Below are positions 1 through 8,481 of a DNA stretch of 64,000 bases, piece by piece. The translations under genes were made by a program, and so were the position numbers. Numbering within the stretch: position 1 is the stretch's first letter; each line of letters starts with the position of its first letter. The DNA is from WVXT01 sp964403285 (lineage in GTDB: Bacteria; UBA6262; WVXT01), in assembly GCA_964403285.1 (NCBI GenBank), contig CAYOFG010000006.1, forward strand, positions 3,092 through 67,091, given 5' to 3'. The notes under the pieces are model-generated. The model searched no databases. It was given only the letters and a program-made list of their open reading frames with translations, and had not been told where the DNA came from.

Positions 1-213
1 TTATTTCCCATATTTTTAATTATAAGACTTCTGGAAAAAGGGAAGAAGAGAGGGAATGCAAAATCAGACCTTAGGTCTTTGCCAGATTTTCTAAATAGGC
101 TTTTAATTAAGATTTTGTTTTTTGAAAATGGACTATTGAATAAGGTGAATTTGCCTTTTGGTCTATCAATTTTTTGTGTTGCGAAAAAAGATGAAGGGAG
201 GAAAAGAAAATGA
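1..213 (+). CDS. Class I SAM-dependent methyltransferase, C-terminal fragment
   Basis: The reading frame is open from the first base and ends at TGA 211-213, giving about 70 residues of a C-terminus; the start lies outside the window. The tail reads PDFLNRLLIKILFFEN and then NLPFGLSIFCVAKK. I associate this PFG-S-(F/L)-AK ending with the last strands of small class I methyltransferases found in glycan clusters. The SAM-binding motif is not in the window, so the call rests on the tail only. The stop overlaps the next start as ATGA, so the two genes are translationally coupled. Confidence 0.5.
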   Translation, partial: LFPIFLIIRLLEKGKKRGNAKSDLRSLPDFLNRLLIKILFFENGLLNKVNLPFGLSIFCVAKKDEGRKRK

Positions 214-581
214 ACTTCTCAAAGATTATGGTATTGGTGTTATCCATTCTGGCCGGGGTAATAGGGCAATTATTTCTTAAAAAAGGCACTTTGGTACGGG
301 AAACCGGGGCTTTTAAATTCGGGAATTTATGGAATATAGTACATAATTGTATAACAAACAGCTACATTCTTCTTTGGTTTCTTTTTGGCGGGATTAGTGC
401 TTTCTTGTGGATTATCGTGATTTCAAAATTTGAATTGAGCTTTGTTTTTCCCGCTGCCACAAGTGTTGGTTTCGTACTCATTGCGGTATTTTCATCATGT
501 TTATTTGGAGAACAGATATCTCTTATTCGTTGGATAGGTATAGTAGTTTTATGCTTAGGTGTTTTTCTCATTTCAAAATAG
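210..581 (+). CDS. Small EamA/SMR-like membrane protein (ArnE/ArnF-like half transporter)
   Basis: This 123-residue protein has four hydrophobic segments (about residues 5-20, 50-70, 77-97 and 103-121). The third and fourth contain the PAATSVGFVLIA and GEQISLIRWIGI patterns typical of the drug/metabolite transporter superfamily. Its length is half that of a full EamA transporter, as in ArnE/ArnF and SMR proteins, which dimerise in the inner membrane. Lying between a methyltransferase and a GT39-type glycosyltransferase, it probably moves a polyprenyl-phosphate-linked sugar across the membrane. That role is inferred from context. Its ATG overlaps the upstream stop. Confidence 0.65.
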   Translation: MNFSKIMVLVLSILAGVIGQLFLKKGTLVRETGAFKFGNLWNIVHNCITNSYILLWFLFGGISAFLWIIVISKFELSFVFPAATSVGFVLIAVFSSCLFGEQISLIRWIGIVVLCLGVFLISK

Positions 582-592
582 TGGAAGTATAA

Positions 593-1996
593 ATGAAAAA
601 TAGAAGACTAATTTTAATCTTTCTCTTGGCTCTGGGAGCTAGATTAGGACTCTTGTATATGAGTCACGACGCATGCAACGGTTCGGGTATGTCATTGGGT
701 CATGCAAATATAGCACGAAATCTCCTTTTAGGTCGTGGATTTGTTTCAAGTGACGAGTCATTCCTCAGAAAACTCAATGATGATCAGTTAAGGATGGGGA
801 AATTGTTAGATGTAGAAGATTATCTCTCAGATATGCCCACATCCCAGGATGTATCTTTGAAGCCACAAGTTAATCGGATGACGGGTTATTCCGTTTTATT
901 AGCAATGACATATTTCATATTTGGTCACCAACGATATATATATCTCCAAGTGATACAAGCGATAGTAGATTCTTTAAGTGTCTTTATGATTTTCTGGATC
1001 GCTGGGACTATTTTTAACCGAAAAATAGGATTATTATCTGCATTTTTATTCGCCATATATTTGCCTGAGATGAGGGTAGCCGTTTCTGCTCTTCACTGGG
1101 CATGGATGCCTTTTATTACGGTGTTGGTGACTTATCTTCTAATTAAGGCATCTGTTAACGAGTCTAAAAAGATGAAGATATATATTTTGATAGGTTTGAT
1201 TATAGCTATTGGTACGTATATCCATGCTCTCATGGTATTACTACCGGTATTTTTCGGTATAGGTATCATATTCAATAAGACCTTCAGAAAAGGAATGATT
1301 GCCACGGGTATAATGATGAGCGTAGTAGTTTTATTGTTGATTCCATGGATAATTAGAAATTACAGAATATTCCATAGATTTATACCCACGACAGTAACTT
1401 TATGGCAGGCGACATGGGAAGGTTTTGGTGAGTTCAAAAATCCATCTGGTGCTGTATTGGATGATGGGGCAACTTACAAAATGGTAATAGATGAGGGATA
1501 CAATGTCGAATATGGCTCACCTGAATTCAGCGATGTTTTGAAGGAGAAGGTCTTAAAAGTAATAAGAGAACATCCTTTTTGGTATATCGGGAGTGTGATA
1601 AAAAGAATATTTAAGATTACTCTATTTCTGCGGCCTGATTTGGGGATTTACTCAACTCCTTACTGGAGTGAGTATAGGGCAGAAGGAGGGACGGTATCAG
1701 GATATTTTAAGGAATATCCACGCCAATTTATTATAAGGCTGATTTCAATATTCATCGTAGGATTTACATTTCTCACTGCACTGGTTGGAATCTGGCTAAC
1801 TCGAGCAAAATGGAAGACAACGATTTTGTTAGTTATGGTTCCCTTCTACTTTATAGCGGAGAATGCACCTTTATGTAGCGATACACCTCCTTATATTTTA
1901 CCAGGACATTTTGTATATCTCATTTTTACTGCAGTAATCTTAGAGTATTTATATAAAAAATGGAAAAAATTTCAAATAAAAAAGACTCGTAAATAA
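593..1996 (+). CDS. GT39/ArnT-like integral membrane glycosyltransferase
   Basis: This 467-residue protein has about ten to twelve hydrophobic helices. After the first helix comes a polar loop with an acidic residue (SHDACNG) and the NIARNLLLGRGF stretch. That arrangement is typical of the PMT/ArnT/GT-C fold, where an acidic residue in the first extracytoplasmic loop is catalytic. Such enzymes take sugars from polyprenyl-phosphate donors outside the inner membrane. The small transporter just upstream could supply that lipid-linked donor, as ArnE/F does for ArnT. Acceptor and sugar cannot be read from the sequence. It could equally be called a dolichyl-phosphate-mannose mannosyltransferase-like protein. 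Confidence 0.65.
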   Translation: MKNRRLILIFLLALGARLGLLYMSHDACNGSGMSLGHANIARNLLLGRGFVSSDESFLRKLNDDQLRMGKLLDVEDYLSDMPTSQDVSLKPQVNRMTGYSVLLAMTYFIFGHQRYIYLQVIQAIVDSLSVFMIFWIAGTIFNRKIGLLSAFLFAIYLPEMRVAVSALHWAWMPFITVLVTYLLIKASVNESKKMKIYILIGLIIAIGTYIHALMVLLPVFFGIGIIFNKTFRKGMIATGIMMSVVVLLLIPWIIRNYRIFHRFIPTTVTLWQATWEGFGEFKNPSGAVLDDGATYKMVIDEGYNVEYGSPEFSDVLKEKVLKVIREHPFWYIGSVIKRIFKITLFLRPDLGIYSTPYWSEYRAEGGTVSGYFKEYPRQFIIRLISIFIVGFTFLTALVGIWLTRAKWKTTILLVMVPFYFIAENAPLCSDTPPYILPGHFVYLIFTAVILEYLYKKWKKFQIKKTRK

Positions 1997-1999
1997 AAA

Positions 2000-3883
2000 A
2001 TGTGCGGTTTTGTGGGAATTTATAATTACGGAAGTTCACAAGATATTGATGAGGAATTACTCATCGAGATGCGGGATACGATGATACATCGTGGACCCGA
2101 TGATTGCGGCGTTTATTTATCCCGGGACAGGAGATTAGGACTAGGACATCGGAGGCTTTCCATAATTGACCTTACACCTCGAGGGAGGCAACCGATGTCC
2201 GATAATGAAGGCAAAATATGGATCGTTTATAATGGCGAAGTTTACAATTTTTCTGCTTTACGAAAAGAACTGGAGAAGAAGTATACCTTTCGTTCACGAA
2301 CTGATACCGAGGTTTTAATCTATCTTTATAAAGAATACGGTAAAGATATGGTTCATAAATTAAGGGGAATGTTCGCTTTTGCCATCTGGGATGATACCAC
2401 AAAGGAACTCTGGCTGGTAAGGGATAGGATCGGCATAAAACCCCTATATTATACTTTTGTGGACGGAAGATTTATCTTTGCCTCAGAGATAAAAGCTATT
2501 TTGAAGCACCCTTCTATAAAGAGAGAAGTCAACGAAGACGGGTTTTACCATTATTTGTCTTTTCTCACTACACCGCCACCACAAACACTTTTCCAGGGGA
2601 TATATAAAATTCCTGCCGGGCATATGCTAATGTTAAATAGAAATGGGAATTATAAACTGGAACAATACTGGGATGTATTCGATAATGTTAAACCTTTGTA
2701 TGGTAAGGATGAAAAATTCTATACTGAGAGGCTTCTAGAATTACTTAGAGAATCTGTTAAATTACGAATGATCAGCGATGTTCCCATAGGAGTATTCTTA
2801 TCGGGCGGGATAGATTCTTCAACAAATACTGCTCTATTTTCGGAATTTGCCAGCGATGTCAAAACCTTCTCCATTGGTTATAAAAGACAAGAAAAATATA
2901 ACGAATTCCGGTATGCAAGGAAGGTGGCGGATATCTTTAAAACGAAACATTATGAAGTCATTATCGATGTAGAAGATTTAATTGACTTTCTGGAACAAAT
3001 GGTTTATTACCAAGATGAACCTATCGCTGATCCCGTCTGTGTGCCGGTATATTTCGTCTCTAAACTGGCTAAGGACAACGGTGTAACCGTCTGTCAAGTT
3101 GGGGAAGGAGCCGATGAGTTATTCTGTGGTTATCGTTACTGGAAATATATTTTGCAATTGGAGGCTCTTTCGCAGAGATTATTCTGGTTGCCTCCACCTT
3201 TATGGCGTCTCGGTCTATGGCCAGCGAAAGTCATTGATCCGAAAGGCAGAATATATGAACTTTTAAAACGAAAGATTTCTAAGGAAGTAATCTTCTGGGG
3301 TAGTGCGGAGGCATTTTATGAACACCAGAAGGACTCGCTTTTGTCAAGCAGATTAAAGGATAAGTTTAAGGAGAAAAATTCCATTGAGGTAATTGCAAAT
3401 TACTATGAGAAATTTTTGGAGAAGAGTCCTGTAAAAGATTATCTTCATTGGATGAGTTACATTGAATTGAAATTGAGGTTACCCGAACTTCTACTTATGC
3501 GGGTGGATAAAATGAGCATGGCTGTTTCTTTAGAAGCAAGGGTGCCTTTTCTCGACCACAAACTTGTGGAATTTACAATGGAGATACCTCAGAAAGAGAA
3601 GATAAAGAATGGGGAAGCAAAATACATTTTTAAAAAGACCGTAGACGGACTTTTACCGAGTGAGATTGTCTATCGCCGGAAACAAGCCTTTGGTGTGCCT
3701 ATTTATGATGGATGGTTCTCGGGGAGGCTTGGCGACTTTGCCAGTCAGAAAGTAAGAGATTTTACAAAGAAAGCGGATTTTTTCGATCCCAATTATGTTG
3801 AGACTCTTCTTTCTGCCGGATCGGGGCCTCCGATTTGGTATCTTCTCAATTTCATTCTCTGGTATGAAAAATGGATAAAATAG
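2000..3883 (+). CDS. asnB: Glutamine-hydrolysing asparagine synthetase-type amidotransferase (first copy)
   Basis: The 627-residue protein starts MCGFVGI, so Cys2 becomes the N-terminal nucleophile of the class II glutaminase domain (about residues 1-200, with RGPDD near 31 and YNGEVYNF near 77). The synthetase domain carries the ATP-pyrophosphatase loop SGGIDSS near residues 268-274 and a later GEGADELF motif. Length and order match AsnB. In polysaccharide loci such proteins often amidate uronic acids or other carboxyl sugars instead of making free asparagine. The presence of a second copy at 21467 favours that here. Its last codons overlap the next gene by 13 bases. Confidence 0.88.
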   Translation: MCGFVGIYNYGSSQDIDEELLIEMRDTMIHRGPDDCGVYLSRDRRLGLGHRRLSIIDLTPRGRQPMSDNEGKIWIVYNGEVYNFSALRKELEKKYTFRSRTDTEVLIYLYKEYGKDMVHKLRGMFAFAIWDDTTKELWLVRDRIGIKPLYYTFVDGRFIFASEIKAILKHPSIKREVNEDGFYHYLSFLTTPPPQTLFQGIYKIPAGHMLMLNRNGNYKLEQYWDVFDNVKPLYGKDEKFYTERLLELLRESVKLRMISDVPIGVFLSGGIDSSTNTALFSEFASDVKTFSIGYKRQEKYNEFRYARKVADIFKTKHYEVIIDVEDLIDFLEQMVYYQDEPIADPVCVPVYFVSKLAKDNGVTVCQVGEGADELFCGYRYWKYILQLEALSQRLFWLPPPLWRLGLWPAKVIDPKGRIYELLKRKISKEVIFWGSAEAFYEHQKDSLLSSRLKDKFKEKNSIEVIANYYEKFLEKSPVKDYLHWMSYIELKLRLPELLLMRVDKMSMAVSLEARVPFLDHKLVEFTMEIPQKEKIKNGEAKYIFKKTVDGLLPSEIVYRRKQAFGVPIYDGWFSGRLGDFASQKVRDFTKKADFFDPNYVETLLSAGSGPPIWYLLNFILWYEKWIK

Positions 3884-4845
3884 ATAATGAAATAAAAAGT
3901 AAATCTATATTTATTACAGGTGGAGCTGGGTACATAGGAAGTCACTTAGTTGATAGGCTTGTTGGGATGAATAAGGTTACTGTATATGATAACTTATCAT
4001 CCGGCAAGATTGAATTTATCAAACAACATTTTGGCAAAGGTAATTTTAATTTTATTCAATGTGATTTATTAAATTTTGTGAAATTGAAGAAAACAATAAA
4101 AGGGCATGATGTAATTTTTCACTTGGCCGCAAATCCAGAGGCTAGAGCAGGGATAGAAAATACTAAACTTGATTTAGAACAAGAAACCATTGCTACTTAT
4201 AATATTCTTGAGGCAATGCGCTTAAATAATATAAGACAAATTGCTTTCTCCTCGAGCGGTTGTATTTACGGAGAAACACCTGTCATCCCTTTGCCCGAAG
4301 ATTACGCTCCTCTCCTGCCAATATCTCTTTATGGAGCGGCAAAGCTTGCTTGCGAAGCACTGATCAGTGCTTTCTGCCATATCTTCAAAATGCAAGGGTG
4401 GATTTTTAGATTTGCGAATATAGTTGGGCCAAGAGCAACACATGGGGTTATATTTGACCTTGTGAATAAATTGAAGAAAAATCGTTGGGAGCTGGGAGTT
4501 CTGGGAGATGGCACTCAGGAAAAACCTTACCTTCATGTCCAAGAATGTATAGACGGAATGATTTTTGGCTTTAATAATTCGAATAGTTGGATAAATGTAT
4601 TTAACCTAGGTTGCGATTCTTCAACAGATGTTCGTACTATTGCAGAGATGGTTGTCGGTGAGATGGGCATTAAGAATGTTCAAATCAAATATAAAGGTGG
4701 CGAGAGAGGTTGGCCAGGAGATGTTCCCCAGGTAAGGTTTAGTACCGAACGAATAAACAAATTGGGGTGGAAGGCAAGTATGACATCTAATGAAGCAGTT
4801 GCGAGAGGCGTAAAAGAAATAGTTAATGAATTGATGGGTAAATAA
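3871..4845 (+). CDS. NAD-dependent sugar epimerase/dehydratase (extended SDR)
   Basis: A 324-residue extended short-chain dehydrogenase. The Rossmann motif GGAGYIGS lies near residues 17-24, the FSSSG strand near 126, and the catalytic YGAAK (YxxxK) near 154. The family converts NDP-sugars by NAD-dependent epimerisation or dehydration; UDP-glucose 4-epimerase relatives are closest in motif content. It overlaps the end of asnB by 13 bases and is followed after 2 bases by a sugar nucleotidyltransferase, so it probably belongs to the same transcript. The exact sugar substrate is not determined. Confidence 0.82.
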   Translation: MDKIDNEIKSKSIFITGGAGYIGSHLVDRLVGMNKVTVYDNLSSGKIEFIKQHFGKGNFNFIQCDLLNFVKLKKTIKGHDVIFHLAANPEARAGIENTKLDLEQETIATYNILEAMRLNNIRQIAFSSSGCIYGETPVIPLPEDYAPLLPISLYGAAKLACEALISAFCHIFKMQGWIFRFANIVGPRATHGVIFDLVNKLKKNRWELGVLGDGTQEKPYLHVQECIDGMIFGFNNSNSWINVFNLGCDSSTDVRTIAEMVVGEMGIKNVQIKYKGGERGWPGDVPQVRFSTERINKLGWKASMTSNEAVARGVKEIVNELMGK

Positions 4846-4847
4846 TT

Positions 4848-5552
4848 ATGCAGATGGTTATATTAGCTGGTGGACTAGCTACAAGACTACACCCCTTGAC
4901 GGAAAGAGTTCCTAAATCGCTTATTCTCATACAAGGGAAACCTTTTCTTCAATATCAGATCGAACTGTTAAAGAGATACGGTATTACAGATTTACTTCTA
5001 TGTACTGGCTTCTTAGGTAATCGGATTAAACTTTGGTTTGATGACGGACAAAAATTTGGAGCAAAAATACAATATAGTGAAGAAAAGAATGAACTTCTAG
5101 GAACTGGTGGAGCTTTAAAAAATGCAGAAGAGTTTTTGGAAAATGAGTTCTTTGTTATGTATGGAGATTCTTACCTCTTTCTTGATTATCAAGAGGTTAT
5201 TGACTACTTCCATGAATCAGATACGTTGGGATTAATGGTGGTTTACAAAAATCATAATAAATATGATAAGAGCAATGTGATAGTTGAGAATGGATTTGTC
5301 AAAGTTTATGATAAAAGTACTACCTCACCGGGGATGATATACATAGATGCCGGGCTTTCAGTACTTAAAAAAGAAGTTTTAGCTTTTTTTTCTTTGGATA
5401 AGCCATTTCCTTTAGATGATATTTTTCAATATCTCATTTCTCGCAAAGAGTTGGCCGTTTTTGAAACGAAGCAACGCTTCTACGAAATAGGGTCAATTGG
5501 AGGACTTAAAGATTTTCGACATTTAGTAAAAAAGGGGGCGATAAAAACGTGA
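4848..5552 (+). CDS. hddC: Sugar-1-phosphate nucleotidyltransferase, probably HddC (heptose-1-P guanylyltransferase)
   Basis: This 234-residue protein opens with MVILAGGLATRLHPLTERVP, the nucleotide-binding G-G-x-x-T-R-L motif with the following K (PKSL) of NTP-transferase enzymes, and has GDSYLF as the metal-binding Asp. It overlaps by four bases a GHMP kinase resembling HddA, and gmhA and gmhB follow. These four make GDP-D-glycero-alpha-D-manno-heptose in Gram-positive S-layer and Gram-negative capsule loci. The HddC assignment therefore rests on context as well as the fold. Without context it would be called only a sugar-phosphate nucleotidyltransferase. Confidence 0.75.
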   Translation: MQMVILAGGLATRLHPLTERVPKSLILIQGKPFLQYQIELLKRYGITDLLLCTGFLGNRIKLWFDDGQKFGAKIQYSEEKNELLGTGGALKNAEEFLENEFFVMYGDSYLFLDYQEVIDYFHESDTLGLMVVYKNHNKYDKSNVIVENGFVKVYDKSTTSPGMIYIDAGLSVLKKEVLAFFSLDKPFPLDDIFQYLISRKELAVFETKQRFYEIGSIGGLKDFRHLVKKGAIKT

Positions 5553-6532
5553 TCATAACTAGAACTCCTGTAAGGATATCTCTAGGAGGAGGAGGAACAG
5601 ATTTAGCGTCATATTATTCGAATTATGGTGGATTTCTTGTCAGCGCTGTCATAGATAAGTATATTTTTATCACGGTGAATAAGCGATTTGAGGATAGCAT
5701 TCGGATAAGCTATTCAAAGACCGAGATAGTAGATAAGTTAGATGACATTCAACATCCAATTGTGAGGGAGGTACTTAAATCGCTTAGCCTTGATAAAAGG
5801 CTGGAAATCACCACTATTGCTGATATTCCGGCGAATACAGGTTTGGGCACTTCCAGTAGTTTCACAGTTGGGCTACTTAAAGCGTTACACACATATAAGA
5901 AAGAAACGGTTACTCCTAAAGCATTGGCTGAGGAAGCATGCAGGATCGAAATAGATATTTTGAAAGACCCTATAGGAAAACAAGATCAGTATATGGCGAC
6001 TTTTGGCGGTATAACCACTTTAACAATAGATAAAAATGGGAACGTGACTGTTAATCCTCTAAATATTTCCTCTGATACAATAGATGAACTGGAGAGGCAT
6101 ATTATATTATTTTACACTGGTTTCAAAAGAAAATCTTCGGAGGTATTATTGGATCAGAAGGAGGCAAGCGAGAGAGGTGAAAAAAGGGTAATAGAAACTC
6201 TTCATAAAATTAAAGAAATTGGCGGAGGGATTAAGGCGGCTTTGGAGTGTGGGAACCACCGGCGGTTCGGGGAACTTCTTGATATTCACTGGCGGACAAA
6301 AAGAGGACTTTCTGATAAGGTTAGTAATCCAGAAATTGATAGATGGTATGAAATGGCTCGTCAAAATGGCGCCCTTGGCGGCAAAATTATGGGAGCAGGT
6401 GGAGGTGGTTTTTTTATGTTTTATGTAGACAAGGATAAGAATCGGTTGAGAGAAACTTTAGAGAAAGAAGGGTTAAAAGAGATGCGATTCAGGTTTGAAC
6501 TTGAAGGGTCAAAAGTCTTGGTTGATTTCTGA
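5549..6532 (+). CDS. hddA: D-glycero-alpha-D-manno-heptose-7-phosphate kinase
   Basis: A 327-residue GHMP kinase. The N-terminus has RTPVRISLGGGGTDL, the sugar-binding start typical of HddA and related heptose or fucose kinases. The ATP-binding motif P-x-x-x-GLG-(T/S)-S-S appears as PANTGLGTSSSF near residue 93. The third motif, KIMGAGGGGFFMF, is near residue 280. It would phosphorylate heptose-7-phosphate at C1 to the alpha-1,7-bisphosphate. The GTG start overlaps hddC by four bases. With hddC, gmhA and gmhB it forms a complete GDP-heptose gene set. Confidence 0.85.
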   Translation: MIITRTPVRISLGGGGTDLASYYSNYGGFLVSAVIDKYIFITVNKRFEDSIRISYSKTEIVDKLDDIQHPIVREVLKSLSLDKRLEITTIADIPANTGLGTSSSFTVGLLKALHTYKKETVTPKALAEEACRIEIDILKDPIGKQDQYMATFGGITTLTIDKNGNVTVNPLNISSDTIDELERHIILFYTGFKRKSSEVLLDQKEASERGEKRVIETLHKIKEIGGGIKAALECGNHRRFGELLDIHWRTKRGLSDKVSNPEIDRWYEMARQNGALGGKIMGAGGGGFFMFYVDKDKNRLRETLEKEGLKEMRFRFELEGSKVLVDF

Positions 6533-6547
6533 TGGAGGAGGGAAAAT

Positions 6548-7165
6548 TTGAAAAATAGAAAATATATTGAAAAATATATTTTGGAAATGCAAAGAATAAC
6601 CAGAGAGATTTCTAAAGAACGGATCGATGAAATAATAGAACTCCTTTTTGATGCGTGGATGAAAGACTCTCAGGTGTTTATTATGGGTAACGGTGGTTCT
6701 GCTTCAACTGCTACTCATTTTGCTTGTGATTTAGCAAAATGTACCATTGTAAAAGGAAAAAAACGGTTCAAGACTATGGCACTGGCAGATAATATACCTC
6801 TCGTTAGTGCTTGGACAAATGATAGTGGATTCGGAAGTATCTTTGCTGAGCAACTTGAGCCATGGCTTAAAGAAGGAGATGTGCTTATTGGTATCTCTGT
6901 TCATGGTGGGTCGGGGGAAGGCGAAGCCGGTCCCTGGTCACAGAATTTGACCAGAGCGATAAGATTGGCTAAAGAGAGAAAGGCAAGAGTCATTGGTTTT
7001 AGTGGATTTAGTGGTGGCGTTATGAAAGAGGTAGCAGACGTTTGTATTGTGGTTCCGATTGATTCCGAACCGTTGGGAACACCGTTAGTTGAATCATTCC
7101 ACGTGGTTCTACACCATCTTATATGCAGTGGGTTAAAAGCCAAGATAGAAGGAAAAAAAGCATGA
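6548..7165 (+). CDS. gmhA: Sedoheptulose-7-phosphate isomerase
   Basis: The 205-residue SIS-domain protein has GNGGSASTATHFACDLAKC near residues 47-65, the phosphate-binding loop of GmhA, plus an ISVHGGSGEG segment. It converts sedoheptulose-7-phosphate to D-glycero-D-manno-heptose-7-phosphate, the first committed step of heptose synthesis. It starts at TTG 6548, supported by GGAGGA at 6535-6540. Its stop overlaps gmhB as ATGA. The substrate could be supplied by the transaldolase-like enzyme two genes downstream. Confidence 0.88.
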   Translation: MKNRKYIEKYILEMQRITREISKERIDEIIELLFDAWMKDSQVFIMGNGGSASTATHFACDLAKCTIVKGKKRFKTMALADNIPLVSAWTNDSGFGSIFAEQLEPWLKEGDVLIGISVHGGSGEGEAGPWSQNLTRAIRLAKERKARVIGFSGFSGGVMKEVADVCIVVPIDSEPLGTPLVESFHVVLHHLICSGLKAKIEGKKA

Positions 7166-7770
7166 GAAAAGCAGTATTACTGGATAGAGATGGCACAATC
7201 AATCGCATGGTCTACGATGTGGAACACGGCACAATTGATTCACCTTCTAATTTGAGTCAATTTGGGCTTTTGCCGAAAGTGGCCAAAGCTATCAGATTAA
7301 TCAATGAGATGAAAATGCTGGTTATAGTAGTATCAAATCAGCCAGGTATCGCTAAAGGTAAGTTCACAACCAAGATTTTATCAGCGATGGACCAGAAAAT
7401 GCAAGCCGAGTTAGAAAAACAAGGTGCGCATTTGGACGGAATATATTACTGTCTGCATCATCCAGAGGCTGTAGTGAAGGGATATCGGAAAAATTGTGAT
7501 TGTCGTAAGCCAGAGCCAGGCTTGCTGTTGAAAGGAAGGGATGATTTTCAAATTGACTTGAGTTGTTCTTATACGATTGGGGATGGTTTGATTGATATTC
7601 AGGCAGGAAAGGCAGCTGGATGTAAAACAATTTTCTTAGGTCAGTTGAAGTGCTCCTTATGCAAATTGATGGATAGGAAAGGAGTAAAGCCAGACTACAT
7701 TGTATCAGATTTGTTAGAAGCGGCTAAATTGATAAAAAAATTGGAGGCAAAAAATGCAAATTTTTGTTGA
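7162..7770 (+). CDS. gmhB: D-glycero-D-manno-heptose 1,7-bisphosphate 7-phosphatase
   Basis: A HAD-superfamily phosphatase of 202 residues. Motif I is DRDGTIN near residues 8-14, motif II VVSNQPG, and motif IV GDGLIDIQAG. The zinc-binding stretch CLHHPEA...NCDCRKPEPG is the hallmark of GmhB and histidinol-phosphatase relatives. I chose ATG 7162, which overlaps the gmhA stop and places MRKAVLLDRDG at the N-terminus; an in-frame ATG 39 bases upstream lies inside gmhA. It removes the 7-phosphate before or after nucleotidyl transfer in heptose synthesis. Confidence 0.88.
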   Translation: MRKAVLLDRDGTINRMVYDVEHGTIDSPSNLSQFGLLPKVAKAIRLINEMKMLVIVVSNQPGIAKGKFTTKILSAMDQKMQAELEKQGAHLDGIYYCLHHPEAVVKGYRKNCDCRKPEPGLLLKGRDDFQIDLSCSYTIGDGLIDIQAGKAAGCKTIFLGQLKCSLCKLMDRKGVKPDYIVSDLLEAAKLIKKLEAKNANFC

Positions 7771-8434
7771 TTCGGCAAATGTGTCCGAGATTCGGAAGTG
7801 GTTAGAGTATGGCATTGTTGATGGAGTAACTACTAATCCCAGCATTATGCTGAAGGATGGTGCCTATGATATTGAAAAAAGGGCAAAAGAAATAGCTTCT
7901 CTACTTGGAGACCGCCCTGTAAGTGTGGAAGTAACTTCTAACGATCTAAAAGAAATGGTAGTGCAAGCTCGCGAATTTGCAAAATGGGCACCAAATATTG
8001 TAGTGAAAATTCCTGTGGTAAACCAATACGGAGAACCATGTTTAGGGGTGATAAATACATTAATAGAAGAAAGGATAAAAGTTAATGCTACGGTGGCTAT
8101 GTCCTTTAGCCAGGTGGCATTAGCTTCAAAGGCGGGAGCTACCTATGCAAGCATTTTCGCCGGTCGTGTAGCCGATGAAGGCCACGATGCCCCAAAACTC
8201 ATAAAGATGGCAAGAGAATGGTTAGATCTCTGGGGATATAGAACTAAGATAATTGTGGGAAGTATTAGAGAAGTAATAAATATTCAAGATGCTGCAATAG
8301 CGGGAGCCCATATAATTACGATTCCACCCGAATTTCTTTATAAAATGATAGATCATAAGTACACTCGTGAAACTGTAAAACAATTTATTAATGATGCAGT
8401 GAAGTCTTTAGAACAAATGAAGGGAAAAAAGTAA
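7754..8434 (+). CDS. Transaldolase / fructose-6-phosphate aldolase-like protein
   Basis: A 226-residue class I aldolase of the short transaldolase (TalC/FSA) type. It has the opening FVDSANVSEIRKW, the DGVTTNPS motif near residue 23, and the Schiff-base lysine in NIVVKIPVV near residue 85, the position of the catalytic lysine in FSA. The start overlaps gmhB by 17 bases. Transaldolase can produce or consume sedoheptulose-7-phosphate, the GmhA substrate. Its place in the heptose operon suggests it feeds that pathway, which is an inference. Both transaldolase and FSA activity remain possible. Confidence 0.82.
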   Translation: MQIFVDSANVSEIRKWLEYGIVDGVTTNPSIMLKDGAYDIEKRAKEIASLLGDRPVSVEVTSNDLKEMVVQAREFAKWAPNIVVKIPVVNQYGEPCLGVINTLIEERIKVNATVAMSFSQVALASKAGATYASIFAGRVADEGHDAPKLIKMAREWLDLWGYRTKIIVGSIREVINIQDAAIAGAHIITIPPEFLYKMIDHKYTRETVKQFINDAVKSLEQMKGKK

Positions 8435-8481
8435 CAAGGTAGCACATTGTTACTTAAATAATAGTCTTGAGTTGGATAATT

